DNA of 28,243 nt from JAVBJV01 sp031546815 (GCA_031546815.1 JAVBJV010000041.1:1-28243); one strand, 5' to 3'. Counted from the stretch's first letter, positions 6,562 to 15,842 are shown. Translations and numbers: made by a program. The notes: generated from the sequence alone by a model not told the origin.

Positions 6562-7424
6562 GCCGCGTTTTTCAGATCACCCCGGACATGGCGGGTAAAG
6601 ATCTCGAACAGTTTCTGCACCACGGGGCCGACCTTGCCGTCGCTCACATCCTTGCCGTCGATCTGCACGATCGGACGCACGAACGATGTGGCCGAGGTGA
6701 TGAACACTTCGCGCGCGCGGTCCAGTTCGTCCTTCGAGAACGCACGTTCCTCGAAGGTGACCTGCGCCTGCTTCAGTTCATCCATCAGTGCGGCGCGCGT
6801 GCAACCGGGCAGGATGGAATAATCCAGGTGGCGCGTGCGGATGGCCCCCTTCTCGTCCACGATCCAGACCGAGGTCGAAGACCCTTCGGTCACCATACCG
6901 TCGCGCACCAGAATGGCCTCGGCGGCACCCTTTTCCTTCGCGGCCTGCTTGGCGAACACATTGGCGAGCAGCCCCACGGTCTTGATGTCGCAGCGGCCCC
7001 AGCGGATGTCCTCGTGGGTGATCGCCTTGGTTGCCCACTTTGCAAGGTCGCTCGGGAAGGCGGGCATACGCTTGGTGGTGATAACGACGGACGGCGCAAT
7101 CGGCATGGTCGGGAACGCATGGTCACGGCGCGCCACGCCGCGGGTGATCTGCATATAGACCAGCCCTTCACGCACCCGGTTCCGGCGCACCATTTCGCGC
7201 AGGACAACGCCGAATGCCGCGTGCGACATTGGCATGCCCATGCGCATTTCGCGCAGGCTGCGATCCAGCCGCGCCATGTGCGATGCCTCGTCGATGAAGC
7301 GGCCGTTATGCACGTGGATGACTTCGTAGACGCCGTCCGCAAACTGATAGCCGCGATCTTCCACATGCACGCTGGCATAGGCCAACGGGACGTATTCTCC
7401 ATTCACGTAGGCAATGCGGCTCAT
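6558..7424 (-). CDS. dat: D-amino-acid transaminase (class IV PLP aminotransferase)
   Basis: A class IV aminotransferase of 288 residues, expected to transfer the amino group between D-amino acids and 2-oxo acids such as D-Ala and 2-oxoglutarate, supplying D-Glu/D-Ala for peptidoglycan. The PLP Schiff-base lysine is Lys148 in DIKTVGLLAN. The conserved Glu180 lies in TEGSSTSVW, and LPGCTR and TSATSFVRP follow the expected pattern. The N-terminal DRGYQFADGVYE is typical of D-amino-acid and branched-chain members. ATG start with AAGGA upstream, 16 bp after the ntrX stop. A gene of this type between ntrX and hfq is, to my knowledge, common in Rhodospirillales. A branched-chain or aminodeoxychorismate role cannot be fully excluded, but the length and CDIKT context fit Dat. 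Confidence 0.88.
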   Translation of the reverse strand: MSRIAYVNGEYVPLAYASVHVEDRGYQFADGVYEVIHVHNGRFIDEASHMARLDRSLREMRMGMPMSHAAFGVVLREMVRRNRVREGLVYMQITRGVARRDHAFPTMPIAPSVVITTKRMPAFPSDLAKWATKAITHEDIRWGRCDIKTVGLLANVFAKQAAKEKGAAEAILVRDGMVTEGSSTSVWIVDEKGAIRTRHLDYSILPGCTRAALMDELKQAQVTFEERAFSKDELDRAREVFITSATSFVRPIVQIDGKDVSDGKVGPVVQKLFEIFTRHVRGDLKNAA

Positions 7425-7440
7425 CTGGTCGGATCCTTCG

Positions 7441-8832
7441 TTATATGCCGTTCGGAAGCTTGTCGTCGTTGACGCCCAGCTGCTTCAGCTTGCGGTGCAG
7501 CGCGCTGCGCTCCATGCCGACGAACTGCGCGGTGCGGCTGATATTGCCAGTGAACCGCAGCAACTGCGCTTCCAGATATTCTTTCTCGAACATGTCGCGC
7601 GCCTCGCGCAGCGGCAGCGTCATGATGTCGGCCCCGGTGTCGAGCCGCAGCGCCACCGGCGATGCACCCACGATCTCGGGCGGCAGCATGTCGGCGCGGA
7701 TCGCATCGCCATGCGCACCCGGCGCCATGATCAGCAGCCATTCGACCACGTTGCGCAGTTGGCGCACATTGCCCGGCCATTCATAGGCCTGCAGCGCGGA
7801 CAGACAATCCGGCGAGAATTCCCGCATCGGCATGCCGGCGTTTTCCGCCGCGCGTTTCATGAAGTGGGTGGCAAGCGCCGGAATATCCTCGCGCCGGCCG
7901 CGTAACGGCAGCACGCGCAACGGCACCACGGCCAGGCGATAATACAGATCCTCGCGCACGCGCCCCAGGGTGATTTCAGCCTGCAGGTCGCGGTTGGTCG
8001 TGGCGATCACGCGCACGTCCACCTTGATGGCCGCATCGCCGCCCAGGCGGTGGAAACCCTGTTCCTGCAGCACGCGCACGATCTTGCCCTGGGTTTCCAG
8101 TGGCATGTCGGCCACTTCGTCCAGCAGCAGCGTGCCGCCATGCGCACGTTCCAGCATCCCGGCGCGGCGCGGATGTTCCGCCGTGCCTTCAATACCGAAC
8201 AACTCTTCTTCGAACCGCGAGGCAGACAGGGTGGCGCAATTCAATACCACAAATGGCCCATCGGCCCGGCGGGAGTGTTCGTGGATCATCCGCGCCACGA
8301 CTTCCTTACCCGCCCCGGCGGGGCCCGAGATCAGGATACGCGATCCCGTCGGCGCTGCTTTCTCGATCGAGGCACGCAAAGCCGCCGTCACGGGCGACGG
8401 CCCGATCAACTCGGAGTCCGGACGCGCGCGCAGACGCAGTTCGGCGTTCTCGTTCGCCAGCTTGGCTGCTTCCAGCGCGCGGCGCACCTGCAGCAGCAGC
8501 CGATCGGCAGTGAAGGGTTTTTCGATGAAGTCGTAAGCGCCCTTCTGGATGGCAGCGACCGCGGTCTCGATCGTTCCATGGCCCGAGACCATCAGCACCG
8601 GCACGCCGGGTTCCTCGCGCTGGAAATGTTCCAGGATCTGCAACCCGTCCATCTGCGAACCCTGCAGCCAGATATCCAGGATCACCAGCGAAGGACGCCG
8701 CGTGCGAAATGCCGCAAGCGCCGCATTTGCATCGCCAGCCAATCGTGCCTGATACCCTTCATCCGTCAGAATGCCTTCCAGCAACATCCGGATATCGGGT
8801 TCGTCATCGATGATAAGAATCTCAGCCGCCAT
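7441..8832 (-). CDS. ntrX: Response regulator NtrX
   Basis: Partner response regulator of NtrY, linked in other alphaproteobacteria to nitrogen, redox and envelope control. The order is receiver domain (1-120, phospho-acceptor Asp53 in LVILDIW), AAA+ domain (about 140-365) and a Fis-type helix-turn-helix at the C-terminus (NISRTAQFVGMERSALHRKL). The nucleotide-binding loop is GPAGAGKE rather than GESGTGKE. The sigma-54 contact loop GAFTGA is absent: after ELFG comes IEGTAEHPRRAG. It should therefore not open sigma-54 promoters, as noted for other alphaproteobacterial NtrX. Walker B is LLLDEVADMP. The start is ATG 8832 with AAGGG upstream; a GTG precedes it directly. It overlaps the end of ntrY by 11 bases. 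Confidence 0.94.
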   Translation of the reverse strand: MAAEILIIDDEPDIRMLLEGILTDEGYQARLAGDANAALAAFRTRRPSLVILDIWLQGSQMDGLQILEHFQREEPGVPVLMVSGHGTIETAVAAIQKGAYDFIEKPFTADRLLLQVRRALEAAKLANENAELRLRARPDSELIGPSPVTAALRASIEKAAPTGSRILISGPAGAGKEVVARMIHEHSRRADGPFVVLNCATLSASRFEEELFGIEGTAEHPRRAGMLERAHGGTLLLDEVADMPLETQGKIVRVLQEQGFHRLGGDAAIKVDVRVIATTNRDLQAEITLGRVREDLYYRLAVVPLRVLPLRGRREDIPALATHFMKRAAENAGMPMREFSPDCLSALQAYEWPGNVRQLRNVVEWLLIMAPGAHGDAIRADMLPPEIVGASPVALRLDTGADIMTLPLREARDMFEKEYLEAQLLRFTGNISRTAQFVGMERSALHRKLKQLGVNDDKLPNGI

Positions 8833-11032
8833 CACTGCCCTTTAACGGCAAAAGAAGAGAAACAACAGCCCCGGGTCCATCGACCCGGTCCTCGTACTGG
8901 AGGTCACCTTTATGGTCCTCCATGATCTTCTTCACAATTGCCAGCCCCAATCCGGTGCCTTTGGTTTTGTGCGTCACGTATGGTTCTGTCAGGCGGCCCT
9001 GATCTTCTTTGGGAAGACCGATGCCATCGTCCTCGACAGCGATTCGAATTTTGCCATTCTCTACACTAATACCAAGCTGAATCCAGCCTGCCTCCGCGCG
9101 CATTGCCACGGCGTCGACTGCATTCTGCAGCAGGTTGGTAATCGCCTGCCCAATCTGGCGGCGATCGCACGGAATGACCAGCGGTGTGGGCGGTATGCGC
9201 ACATGCCAGTCGATTTCTGGATGGGCGGTTTTCGGCAGCACCATCACTTCCTGCACGATCCGCCCCACATCTTCCTGCTTCATCACCGGCTGCGGCATAC
9301 GGGCGAACGAACTAAATTCATCCACCATGCGCCCGATATCCCCAACCTGGCGCACGATGGTGTCCGCGCATTGCGCGAATGTCTCGGGGTCGGACTGGAT
9401 CTCTTTCAGGAAGCGCCGCTTCAGGCGTTCGGCAGAAAGCTGGATCGGGGTCAGCGGGTTCTTGATCTCGTGCGCAATGCGCCGCGCCACGTCGGCCCAG
9501 GCGGCCGTGCGCTGCGCCGATTGCAGTTCGGTGATGTCGTCGAACGTCACTACGAAGCCATCGGTGCGTCCATTCTGAATTTCGGCCCCTACGCGCACCA
9601 GTAACATGCGTGGGCGCTGTGCGGGACCGATCTGGATCTCGGCGGTATAGGTCTTGTCGGGGGCGGTCTGTACCTGTTCGATCAGCGCCGCGAATTCGGG
9701 CACCACAGTGCCGAGCTTCATCCCGATCGCCCCCAGCAGGTCCACCCCCACCAGTTCACTCGCCACGCGGTTGGGAAGTTCGATCTGCCCGGCATCGTCC
9801 AGCCCGACCACCCCGGCCGACACGCCCGACAGAACCGTCTCGGTAAAGCGGCGGCGTTCGTCGATCTGGCTGTAGGCGTCCATCAGCTCACCGCGTTGTG
9901 AACTCAACTGCCCGGTCATCCGGTTGAAGGCGCGCGACAGACCGGCGATGTCGTCGCCGCTCTGGATTTCCGGCACCCGCACCGACAGATCCCCTGCCCG
10001 CACGCGTTCCGCCGCGCGGATCAGCAGCCCGACCGGGCGCGCGATCTGGTTGGCAAGCACCAGCCCGATCAGCGCCGCCGCCACCAGCACCAGCAGCGCC
10101 ACGATGGCGAAGATCAACGCGAAGGTGATCTGCAGGCCGGAACGATTCTCGTCAATCTGGCGATAGGCAGACACTTCGTTCTCGGCGCGTTCCACGTGGT
10201 CGAGCACGTTGGCATCGATCGGGCGGCCAATCAGCAGCATCATGTTGCTGGGTTGGTCCAGCGCCACCACCGCACGCACGCGGGTATTGTCGCCACTGCC
10301 CGACAGCACGGCAATATCGCCGGTGCGCGCCAGTTCAACCGCCGAATACGGCAGCGGTTCCATCACAAAACCGGTGCTCAGCCCAGCATGGGCCAGCACC
10401 TGCGATGTGTTGGGGTCGAACACCTGGCTTTCCGTCAGCCCGCGCAACGCCGTCTGAGTGGCCAGCACGCGCGCGTAATCGTACCCGTTCTCGGGCAGCA
10501 GGATCGAGGCGCGGTTCAGGTCGTTCGCCATCGCCAGCGCTTCGGCACGGATGTTGTTGCGGTGCTCCTCCAGATAGGCCTGCGAGGCACTGAGACTTTC
10601 TTCCAGCGCGGTGCGCACGCGGTCGCTGAACCACTGCTGGATGCCCATGTTGAAGAACATCGCCGCGAAGATCGCCACCACCACCGCCGGCGACACCGCC
10701 ACCGCCGAGAACAGCATCACCAGTCGCACATGCAGCCGCGACCCCGCCGAGCCGCGCCGCCGTTCCGCCCAGACCCGCGTCAACCGGATGGCGAGCGAGG
10801 CAACCAGAAACAGCAGCGTCACCAGATTGGCGAGCACCAGCCATAACACCAGCCCCGGCTTCGGCCCCAGCGGCGCGCCGCCGGCCAGTGCGGCAAACGT
10901 GGTGATCCCCAGTGCCAGCGCCACCGCCGCCGATGCCAGTGTAGCGGCCTTGCCGAACAACACCTCGGTCACGTGGTACCAAAGGCTCCGTCTTACCGGG
11001 CGCGGCGCTTCCGTCTGGGCGGGCGTGTTCAT
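8822..11032 (-). CDS. ntrY: Membrane sensor histidine kinase NtrY
   Basis: Sensor kinase that phosphorylates NtrX. The 736-residue inner-membrane protein has three N-terminal membrane segments (starting near residues 30, 60 and 105) and a periplasmic loop of roughly 160 residues. A fourth segment (about 300-328) is followed by a HAMP domain (ANQIARPVGLLIRAAERVRAGD) and a PAS domain. The phospho-acceptor is in HEIKNPLTP (His521). The ATPase domain shows NLLQNAVDA, DDGIGLP and TKGTGLGLAIV. I use the ATG at 11032, 10 bp after the ntrC stop; a TTG at 11050 inside ntrC is an alternative and would add six residues. The layout matches NtrY of Azospirillum and relatives. Tight coupling to ntrX on one side and ntrBC on the other suggests a single transcript. 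Confidence 0.94.
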   Translation of the reverse strand: MNTPAQTEAPRPVRRSLWYHVTEVLFGKAATLASAAVALALGITTFAALAGGAPLGPKPGLVLWLVLANLVTLLFLVASLAIRLTRVWAERRRGSAGSRLHVRLVMLFSAVAVSPAVVVAIFAAMFFNMGIQQWFSDRVRTALEESLSASQAYLEEHRNNIRAEALAMANDLNRASILLPENGYDYARVLATQTALRGLTESQVFDPNTSQVLAHAGLSTGFVMEPLPYSAVELARTGDIAVLSGSGDNTRVRAVVALDQPSNMMLLIGRPIDANVLDHVERAENEVSAYRQIDENRSGLQITFALIFAIVALLVLVAAALIGLVLANQIARPVGLLIRAAERVRAGDLSVRVPEIQSGDDIAGLSRAFNRMTGQLSSQRGELMDAYSQIDERRRFTETVLSGVSAGVVGLDDAGQIELPNRVASELVGVDLLGAIGMKLGTVVPEFAALIEQVQTAPDKTYTAEIQIGPAQRPRMLLVRVGAEIQNGRTDGFVVTFDDITELQSAQRTAAWADVARRIAHEIKNPLTPIQLSAERLKRRFLKEIQSDPETFAQCADTIVRQVGDIGRMVDEFSSFARMPQPVMKQEDVGRIVQEVMVLPKTAHPEIDWHVRIPPTPLVIPCDRRQIGQAITNLLQNAVDAVAMRAEAGWIQLGISVENGKIRIAVEDDGIGLPKEDQGRLTEPYVTHKTKGTGLGLAIVKKIMEDHKGDLQYEDRVDGPGAVVSLLLPLKGSDGG

Positions 11033-11042
11033 GGGGGACTGA

Positions 11043-12464
11043 TTATCCAAGGCTGCGGGTCACCGAAATGTTCAGGTCTCGAATTTTCTTGCGTAATGTA
11101 TTGCGGTTCATACCAAGGATCGATGCTGCGCGTATCTGATTTCCGTGCGTCGCCGCAAGGGCGACTTCAATCAACGGCCGCTCGACTTCGGCCAGCACGC
11201 GATCATGAATGTTACCCTCCGTGTCGGAGTCCTTCTGCAGCGTCACCAGATGGGTAGCGAACTGCGTCACCGCCTCGGCCAGATTGCTGGGGGTGGCTTC
11301 CGGTGCGGTAGTTACTTCAGTCAGTTCGGCGGCGATCACGTCTTCCGACAGCGTGTCTTGTGGATACAGGGCGCCCAGACGGCGGATCAGGTTTTCCAGC
11401 TCGCGCACGTTGCCAGGCCAGGTGTGGTGTTGCAGCCGGGTCATCGCCTCGGGTGTCAGCATCTTCGCGCCCAGCCCCTCGGTGTGCAGGTTGGCAAGAA
11501 AGTGCAGTGCAAGCGCGGGAATATCCTCGCTCCGTTCACGCAGCGGTGGCAGACGCAGCGGCACCACGTTCAGGCGGTAGAACAGATCCTCGCGGAATTG
11601 CCCGGCACGGATGGCGGCGCGCAGGTCGCGATGCGTGGCGGCGATGATGCGCACATCGGCACGGATTGCCTGTCGCCCGCCAATGGTGGTGAACTCGCCT
11701 TCCTGCAACACACGCAGCAGACGTGTCTGCGCCTCAGGCGGCATATCGCCGATCTCGTCGAGGAACAGCGTGCCACCCTGGGCTTGCTCGAACCGCCCCT
11801 GCGTGCGGCTGGTGGCACCGGTGAACGATCCGCGTTCGTGACCGAACAATTCGCTTTCCACCAGTTCGCGCGGAATGGCGGCCATGTTGATGGCGACGAA
11901 CGGGCCTTTGCGGCGGCGGCCATGCGTATGCAGCGCGCGGGCGACCAGTTCCTTGCCGGTGCCGGATTCACCGGTGATCATCACCGTCAGATCCGCCGTC
12001 GTCAGGCGGGCGATAGTGCGATAGATCTCCTGCATCGCGGGCGACTTGCCGATCAGCGGGAAACGGTCGTCCTGTTCGGGGAATTCTGCCTGTTCTTTCG
12101 GCACCATCAGCGCGCGATCGACGATCGATAGAAGTTCTTTCAGATCGAACGGCTTGGGCAGATATTCGAAGGCGCCGTACTCGGCCGACGTCATCGCAGT
12201 TTTCATCGTTGATTGCGCACTCATCACCACGGCGCGCAGTTCGGGGCGCACGCGGCGCATCCGCAGCACGATGTCGAGGCCACTGGCATCAGGCATCACC
12301 ACATCGGTAATCACCAGATCGCCCTCACCGTCTTCCACCCAGCGCCACAGCGTGGATGCATTGCCCGTCGCCCGCACGTTGTAACCGGCGCGTTCCAGCG
12401 CCTGCGTCAGCACGGTGCGGATCGAACGGTCGTCATCGGCGATCAGGATAGTGCGGGCGTTCAT
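11043..12464 (-). CDS. ntrC: Nitrogen regulation response regulator NtrC
   Basis: Sigma-54 activator of nitrogen-assimilation genes, phosphorylated by NtrB. The 473 residues comprise a receiver domain (phospho-acceptor Asp54 in DLVITDVVMPD, Lys in YLPKPFD), an AAA+ domain (Walker A GESGTGKE at 165-172, Walker B TLFLDEIGDMP) and a Fis-type helix-turn-helix (QIRAASILGMNRNTLRKKI). The sigma-54 loop is GSFTGA (212-217), a common functional variant of GAFTGA, so unlike NtrX it should act on sigma-54. The ATG start overlaps the ntrB stop by 4 bases (ATGA), indicating coupled translation. Confidence 0.96.
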   Translation of the reverse strand: MNARTILIADDDRSIRTVLTQALERAGYNVRATGNASTLWRWVEDGEGDLVITDVVMPDASGLDIVLRMRRVRPELRAVVMSAQSTMKTAMTSAEYGAFEYLPKPFDLKELLSIVDRALMVPKEQAEFPEQDDRFPLIGKSPAMQEIYRTIARLTTADLTVMITGESGTGKELVARALHTHGRRRKGPFVAINMAAIPRELVESELFGHERGSFTGATSRTQGRFEQAQGGTLFLDEIGDMPPEAQTRLLRVLQEGEFTTIGGRQAIRADVRIIAATHRDLRAAIRAGQFREDLFYRLNVVPLRLPPLRERSEDIPALALHFLANLHTEGLGAKMLTPEAMTRLQHHTWPGNVRELENLIRRLGALYPQDTLSEDVIAAELTEVTTAPEATPSNLAEAVTQFATHLVTLQKDSDTEGNIHDRVLAEVERPLIEVALAATHGNQIRAASILGMNRNTLRKKIRDLNISVTRSLG

Positions 12465-13573
12465 GCGGTGCTTTCCTCGTCGGGCAGAACCGGAAGGCTG
12501 ATGCGGAATTCGGTGCGGCCAGCACGGCTGGCCACGTCGATCACGCCGCCATGGTCGTGCACAATCTTCGCCACCAGCGACAGGCCAAGCCCCTGCCCGC
12601 CCGGTTTGGAACTCACGAACGGGTCAAACAGATGCGGCAGGATGTCGCTGGAAATGCCGGGGCCGTTGTCGCGGATGCTGACGAGCAGCGGCAGATGCGC
12701 GTGTTCCTTGCCGTTCGGCACGGTCAGGCGCAGCCCCTGCTGATACGATGTGCCGAGCACGATCTCGCCACCCTGTTCGGGCAGTGCCTCAGCGGCGTTC
12801 TTCACAAGGTTGAGCACCACCTGAATCAGTTGATCGGCATTGCCGGGCACGGGCGGCAGGCTGGGGTCATAGCGTTCATGAAAGCGCACATGTCGCGCAA
12901 ACCCGGCCTGTGCCAGCAGTCGCACATGCTCCAGCACGTGATGGATATTGACGGGGCAAGACGCGGCGGGTGTGTCGCCAAATGCCTCCATCTGATCGAC
13001 CATCTTGTGAATGCGGTCGGTCTCGTCGCAGATCAGCTGTGTCAGGTCGCGGTCGGCGGGTGATGCGTTCTGTTCCAGCAACTGCGCCGCGCCGCGGATA
13101 CCGGACAGCGGGTTCTTGATCTCGTGCGCCAGCATCGCGGCCATGCCGGTTACGCTGCGCACCGCACTGCGAAACCCCATCTGCCGGTCGAGCGTGCGGA
13201 TGGCCGATGCATCCTGCAACACCAGCAGCACCCCGCCGTCATCCGTCCCCAGCGGCGCTGCCTGCACCGAGACGGACGGGTGATTGATGCGCGGGCTTTC
13301 CATCGCCAGATCGTGATCGCTGACCGTCACCGCCCCGGCGCGCACCTGCGCCAGCAATGCGAAAATCCGACTATCGTGTGGCAGCAGATCGGCCAGCCGT
13401 ATGTGGCGTAGCTGGGTGATCGATATGCCAAGGAAAATCTCGGCGGCCAGATTGGCGAAACAGAAGCGGTCCTGCGCATCCAGCACGATGACGGGGACGG
13501 GAATAGCGGACAGGATCATCGCCTGATCCGGCGTATCGGGTTGAAGCTGATCGTGAAGGCCGGTGTCCTTCAC
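12461..13573 (-). CDS. ntrB: Nitrogen regulation sensor kinase NtrB
   Basis: Cytosolic two-component kinase/phosphatase for NtrC, normally controlled by PII protein. The 370 residues hold an N-terminal PAS-like domain (about 18-125), the phospho-acceptor in HEIKNPLSGIRGAAQLLE (His150) and an ATPase domain with NLVKNAAEA, DNGPGIS and GQGLGLSLV. No membrane segment is present, as expected for NtrB. The start is GTG at 13573, overlapping the dusB stop by 4 bases (GTGA). The dusB (nifR3)-ntrB-ntrC order is the classical alphaproteobacterial arrangement. Confidence 0.96.
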   Translation of the reverse strand: MKDTGLHDQLQPDTPDQAMILSAIPVPVIVLDAQDRFCFANLAAEIFLGISITQLRHIRLADLLPHDSRIFALLAQVRAGAVTVSDHDLAMESPRINHPSVSVQAAPLGTDDGGVLLVLQDASAIRTLDRQMGFRSAVRSVTGMAAMLAHEIKNPLSGIRGAAQLLEQNASPADRDLTQLICDETDRIHKMVDQMEAFGDTPAASCPVNIHHVLEHVRLLAQAGFARHVRFHERYDPSLPPVPGNADQLIQVVLNLVKNAAEALPEQGGEIVLGTSYQQGLRLTVPNGKEHAHLPLLVSIRDNGPGISSDILPHLFDPFVSSKPGGQGLGLSLVAKIVHDHGGVIDVASRAGRTEFRISLPVLPDEESTA

Positions 13574-14643
13574 GCGGCCTCCTGCGTTTCGGGGTCGGGA
13601 CGTTCAACGTGGCGCGTGACGCCGCGCGCAATCAGTGGGTCGTAGAAACGCAGGATGTGGTCCTGCACGGCAACGGCATCGGACATACGGTTGATCTCGG
13701 CGCGGAATTCGGCCGATCCGGGCAGACCCTTGGAATACCAGGCCACGTGCTTGCGCGCGAGGCGCATGCCGGGGTTTTGCCCATGGTAATCGAGCATCGA
13801 ACGATAATGCTTCAGCAGCACGTCGCGCTGTTCGGCCAATCCGGGTTCGGGGTTACGCACACCGGTTTGCAGATAGGTGGCAACATTGCCCATGAACCAC
13901 GGGCGGCCATAACTGCCGCGTCCGATCATCACACCATCAGCACCGGACTGGCGCAGGGCTTCGTCGGCGTCGTCCTCGGTCACGATGTCGCCGTTGACGA
14001 TAACGGGGATCGAGATCGCGTCCTTCACCTGTCGCACAAAGGCCCAGTCGGCCGTGCCGGTATAGAACATCTGGCGCGTGCGGCCGTGCACGGTCACCAT
14101 CTGGATGCCGCATTCCTCGGCGATCTTCGCCAGGCGCGGGGCGTTCAGACAGGTGTGATCCCAGCCCATGCGCATCTTCAGCGTCACCGGAATATCCACG
14201 GCACGCACAGTGGCTTCCAGAATGCGCGCGGCGGTGATCTCGTCGCGCATCAGGGCGGAACCGGCGTTCTGCTTCACCGATACCTTCGTCACCGGGCAAC
14301 CGAAATTGATGTCGATGATCCCTGCCCCACGATCCGCATTCATGCGTGCGGCCTCGGCCATCAGGTCCGGGTCGCAGCCGGCCAGCTGCACGCTGGCGGG
14401 TCCGCCCATGCCATCGAGCTCGGCCATCTTCAGCGTCTGGTGGTTTTCACGCACCATCGCCCACGAGGCGATCATCTCGGACACCACCAGCCCAGTCCCC
14501 ATCTCCTTGCAAAGACGACGGAACGGCAGGTCGGTGACACCCGAGAGCGGCGCCAGAATCACCGGTGTCTCGATCCGGGCGGAGCGTCCGGAACCGGGCA
14601 GCGTAATCGGGGCCAATTTGGCGTGAGGCGTGGCAGTGCTCAT
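13570..14643 (-). CDS. dusB: tRNA-dihydrouridine synthase B (NifR3 family)
   Basis: An FMN enzyme that reduces specific uridines in tRNA to dihydrouridine. The 357-residue protein starts with the TIM barrel: APLSGVTDLPFR (flavin site), SEMIAS, then DINFGCPVTKV with the catalytic Cys116. KQNAGSALMRD, TLKMRMGWD, VTVHGRTR, IVNGDI and the phosphate-binding GVMIGRGSYGRPW follow. A helical tRNA-binding tail follows. The length is a little over E. coli DusB (321). The ATG at 14643 is the first gene of the minus-strand cluster. The 65-bp gap to the divergent ispDF must hold the promoter of the nitrogen-regulation transcript, but I see no convincing sigma-54 or sigma-70 boxes. Confidence 0.95.
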   Translation of the reverse strand: MSTATPHAKLAPITLPGSGRSARIETPVILAPLSGVTDLPFRRLCKEMGTGLVVSEMIASWAMVRENHQTLKMAELDGMGGPASVQLAGCDPDLMAEAARMNADRGAGIIDINFGCPVTKVSVKQNAGSALMRDEITAARILEATVRAVDIPVTLKMRMGWDHTCLNAPRLAKIAEECGIQMVTVHGRTRQMFYTGTADWAFVRQVKDAISIPVIVNGDIVTEDDADEALRQSGADGVMIGRGSYGRPWFMGNVATYLQTGVRNPEPGLAEQRDVLLKHYRSMLDYHGQNPGMRLARKHVAWYSKGLPGSAEFRAEINRMSDAVAVQDHILRFYDPLIARGVTRHVERPDPETQEAA

Positions 14644-14708
14644 GATTTGTGCAACCTACCCCCCGCGCATTTGCCGCGCAATCAGGCAGAGGCTATCAGA
14701 TAGGCATT

Positions 14709-15842
14709 ATGCGCATTGCAGCCGTTCTTGTGGCTGCCGGAAGCGGATCCCGCTTTGGCGGCAGCACGCCCAAACAGTTCCTGGACCTGGCCGGACAGCC
14801 AGTGGTGCGCCATGCCGCAGAGGCTTTGGCGCGGCATACGGTGTTATTGCAACCGGTGGGCGATGTTGAGGTGCTTGATACCGCGCTGGCGGGAGTTTCT
14901 CACCTCCCGGTTGTGCCGGGCGGCGCTTCGCGGCAGGCAAGCGTGCGTAACGGGCTGGAGGCTCTGGTGCCGCATGCCCCCGATATCGTGCTGATCCACG
15001 ATGCCGCACGGCCCTTTCTGCCCGCCGATACCATCCCCAATCTGCTGGAGGCACTGCGCACCGCCGCCGGTGCCATCCCCGCCCTGCCGGTCACGGATAC
15101 GCTGAAGCGCGCGACAGACGGGCAGATTGCGGCAACGGTTTCGCGCGAACATCTGTTCCGCGCGCAGACCCCGCAGGCGTTTCACTTTGATGTGATCCTG
15201 CACGCCCACCGCGCCGCCTTGCACGACGCCACCGACGACGCCGCACTGCTGGAAGGCACGCAACACCGCGTCGTGCTGGTACCCGGCAGCGAGAACAATC
15301 TGAAGATCACTCACCCACAGGACTTGCAGCGCATGCAACAGATTCTCCCCCAGTCGCCCATGCTGCCGCGCGTTGGCACCGGCTTCGATGTGCATCGTCT
15401 GGTGGCTGACCGCCCACTGATCCTGTGCGGGATCGACGTGCCGCACACGCTGGGTCTGGCCGGGCATTCGGATGCCGATGTCGGTATTCACGCCCTGTGC
15501 GACGCGATTTACGGTGCGCTGGCCGAGGGCGATATCGGCCGTCACTTTCCGCCCTCGCAGGCGAATTGGAAAGACGCCGACAGCGCACAATTCCTGCGTC
15601 ACGCGGCAAGCCGCATCGCGGCGCATGGCGGTGTTTTGTCGAATGCCGATGTAACGCTGATCTGCGAACAGCCAAAGATCACCCCACACGCCGATGCCAT
15701 GCGCACACGACTGGCGGATCTGCTGGGGGTGCAGGTGGACCGGATTTCCGTGAAAGCCACGACCAGCGAAAAGCTGGGCTTCACCGGCCGAGGAGAAGGC
15801 ATCGCCGCACAGGCAGCAGTTTGTATCCTGCTGCCTGGCTGA
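14709..15842 (+). CDS. ispDF: Bifunctional IspD/IspF (MEP cytidylyltransferase and MECDP synthase)
   Basis: A fusion catalysing two non-consecutive steps of the MEP isoprenoid pathway: CTP-dependent formation of CDP-ME (IspD) and cyclisation to MEcPP (IspF). In the 377-residue protein, residues 1-217 are IspD (AAGSGSRFGG at 9-18, then TPKQF; IHDAARPFLP; TVSREHLFRAQTPQAF). Residues 218-377 are IspF (metal site DVH at 227-229 and HSDAD from His252; EGDIGRHFP; KATTSEKLGFTGRGEGI). I chose the ATG at 14709, where IspD homologues begin and TAGG is upstream, over an in-frame ATG 60 bp earlier. Fused ispDF is frequent in alphaproteobacteria. It converges on the SET-domain gene with only 6 bp between stops. 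It shows the host has the MEP pathway, which bears on the nearby idi gene. Confidence 0.97.
   Translation: MRIAAVLVAAGSGSRFGGSTPKQFLDLAGQPVVRHAAEALARHTVLLQPVGDVEVLDTALAGVSHLPVVPGGASRQASVRNGLEALVPHAPDIVLIHDAARPFLPADTIPNLLEALRTAAGAIPALPVTDTLKRATDGQIAATVSREHLFRAQTPQAFHFDVILHAHRAALHDATDDAALLEGTQHRVVLVPGSENNLKITHPQDLQRMQQILPQSPMLPRVGTGFDVHRLVADRPLILCGIDVPHTLGLAGHSDADVGIHALCDAIYGALAEGDIGRHFPPSQANWKDADSAQFLRHAASRIAAHGGVLSNADVTLICEQPKITPHADAMRTRLADLLGVQVDRISVKATTSEKLGFTGRGEGIAAQAAVCILLPG

Noticed and set aside
14644..14708. A plus-strand promoter TTGCCG-N17-TATCAG upstream of ispDF
   Set aside because: The implied start would fall almost on the ATG and leave the ribosome site untranscribed; the match is four of six at both boxes and not convincing.
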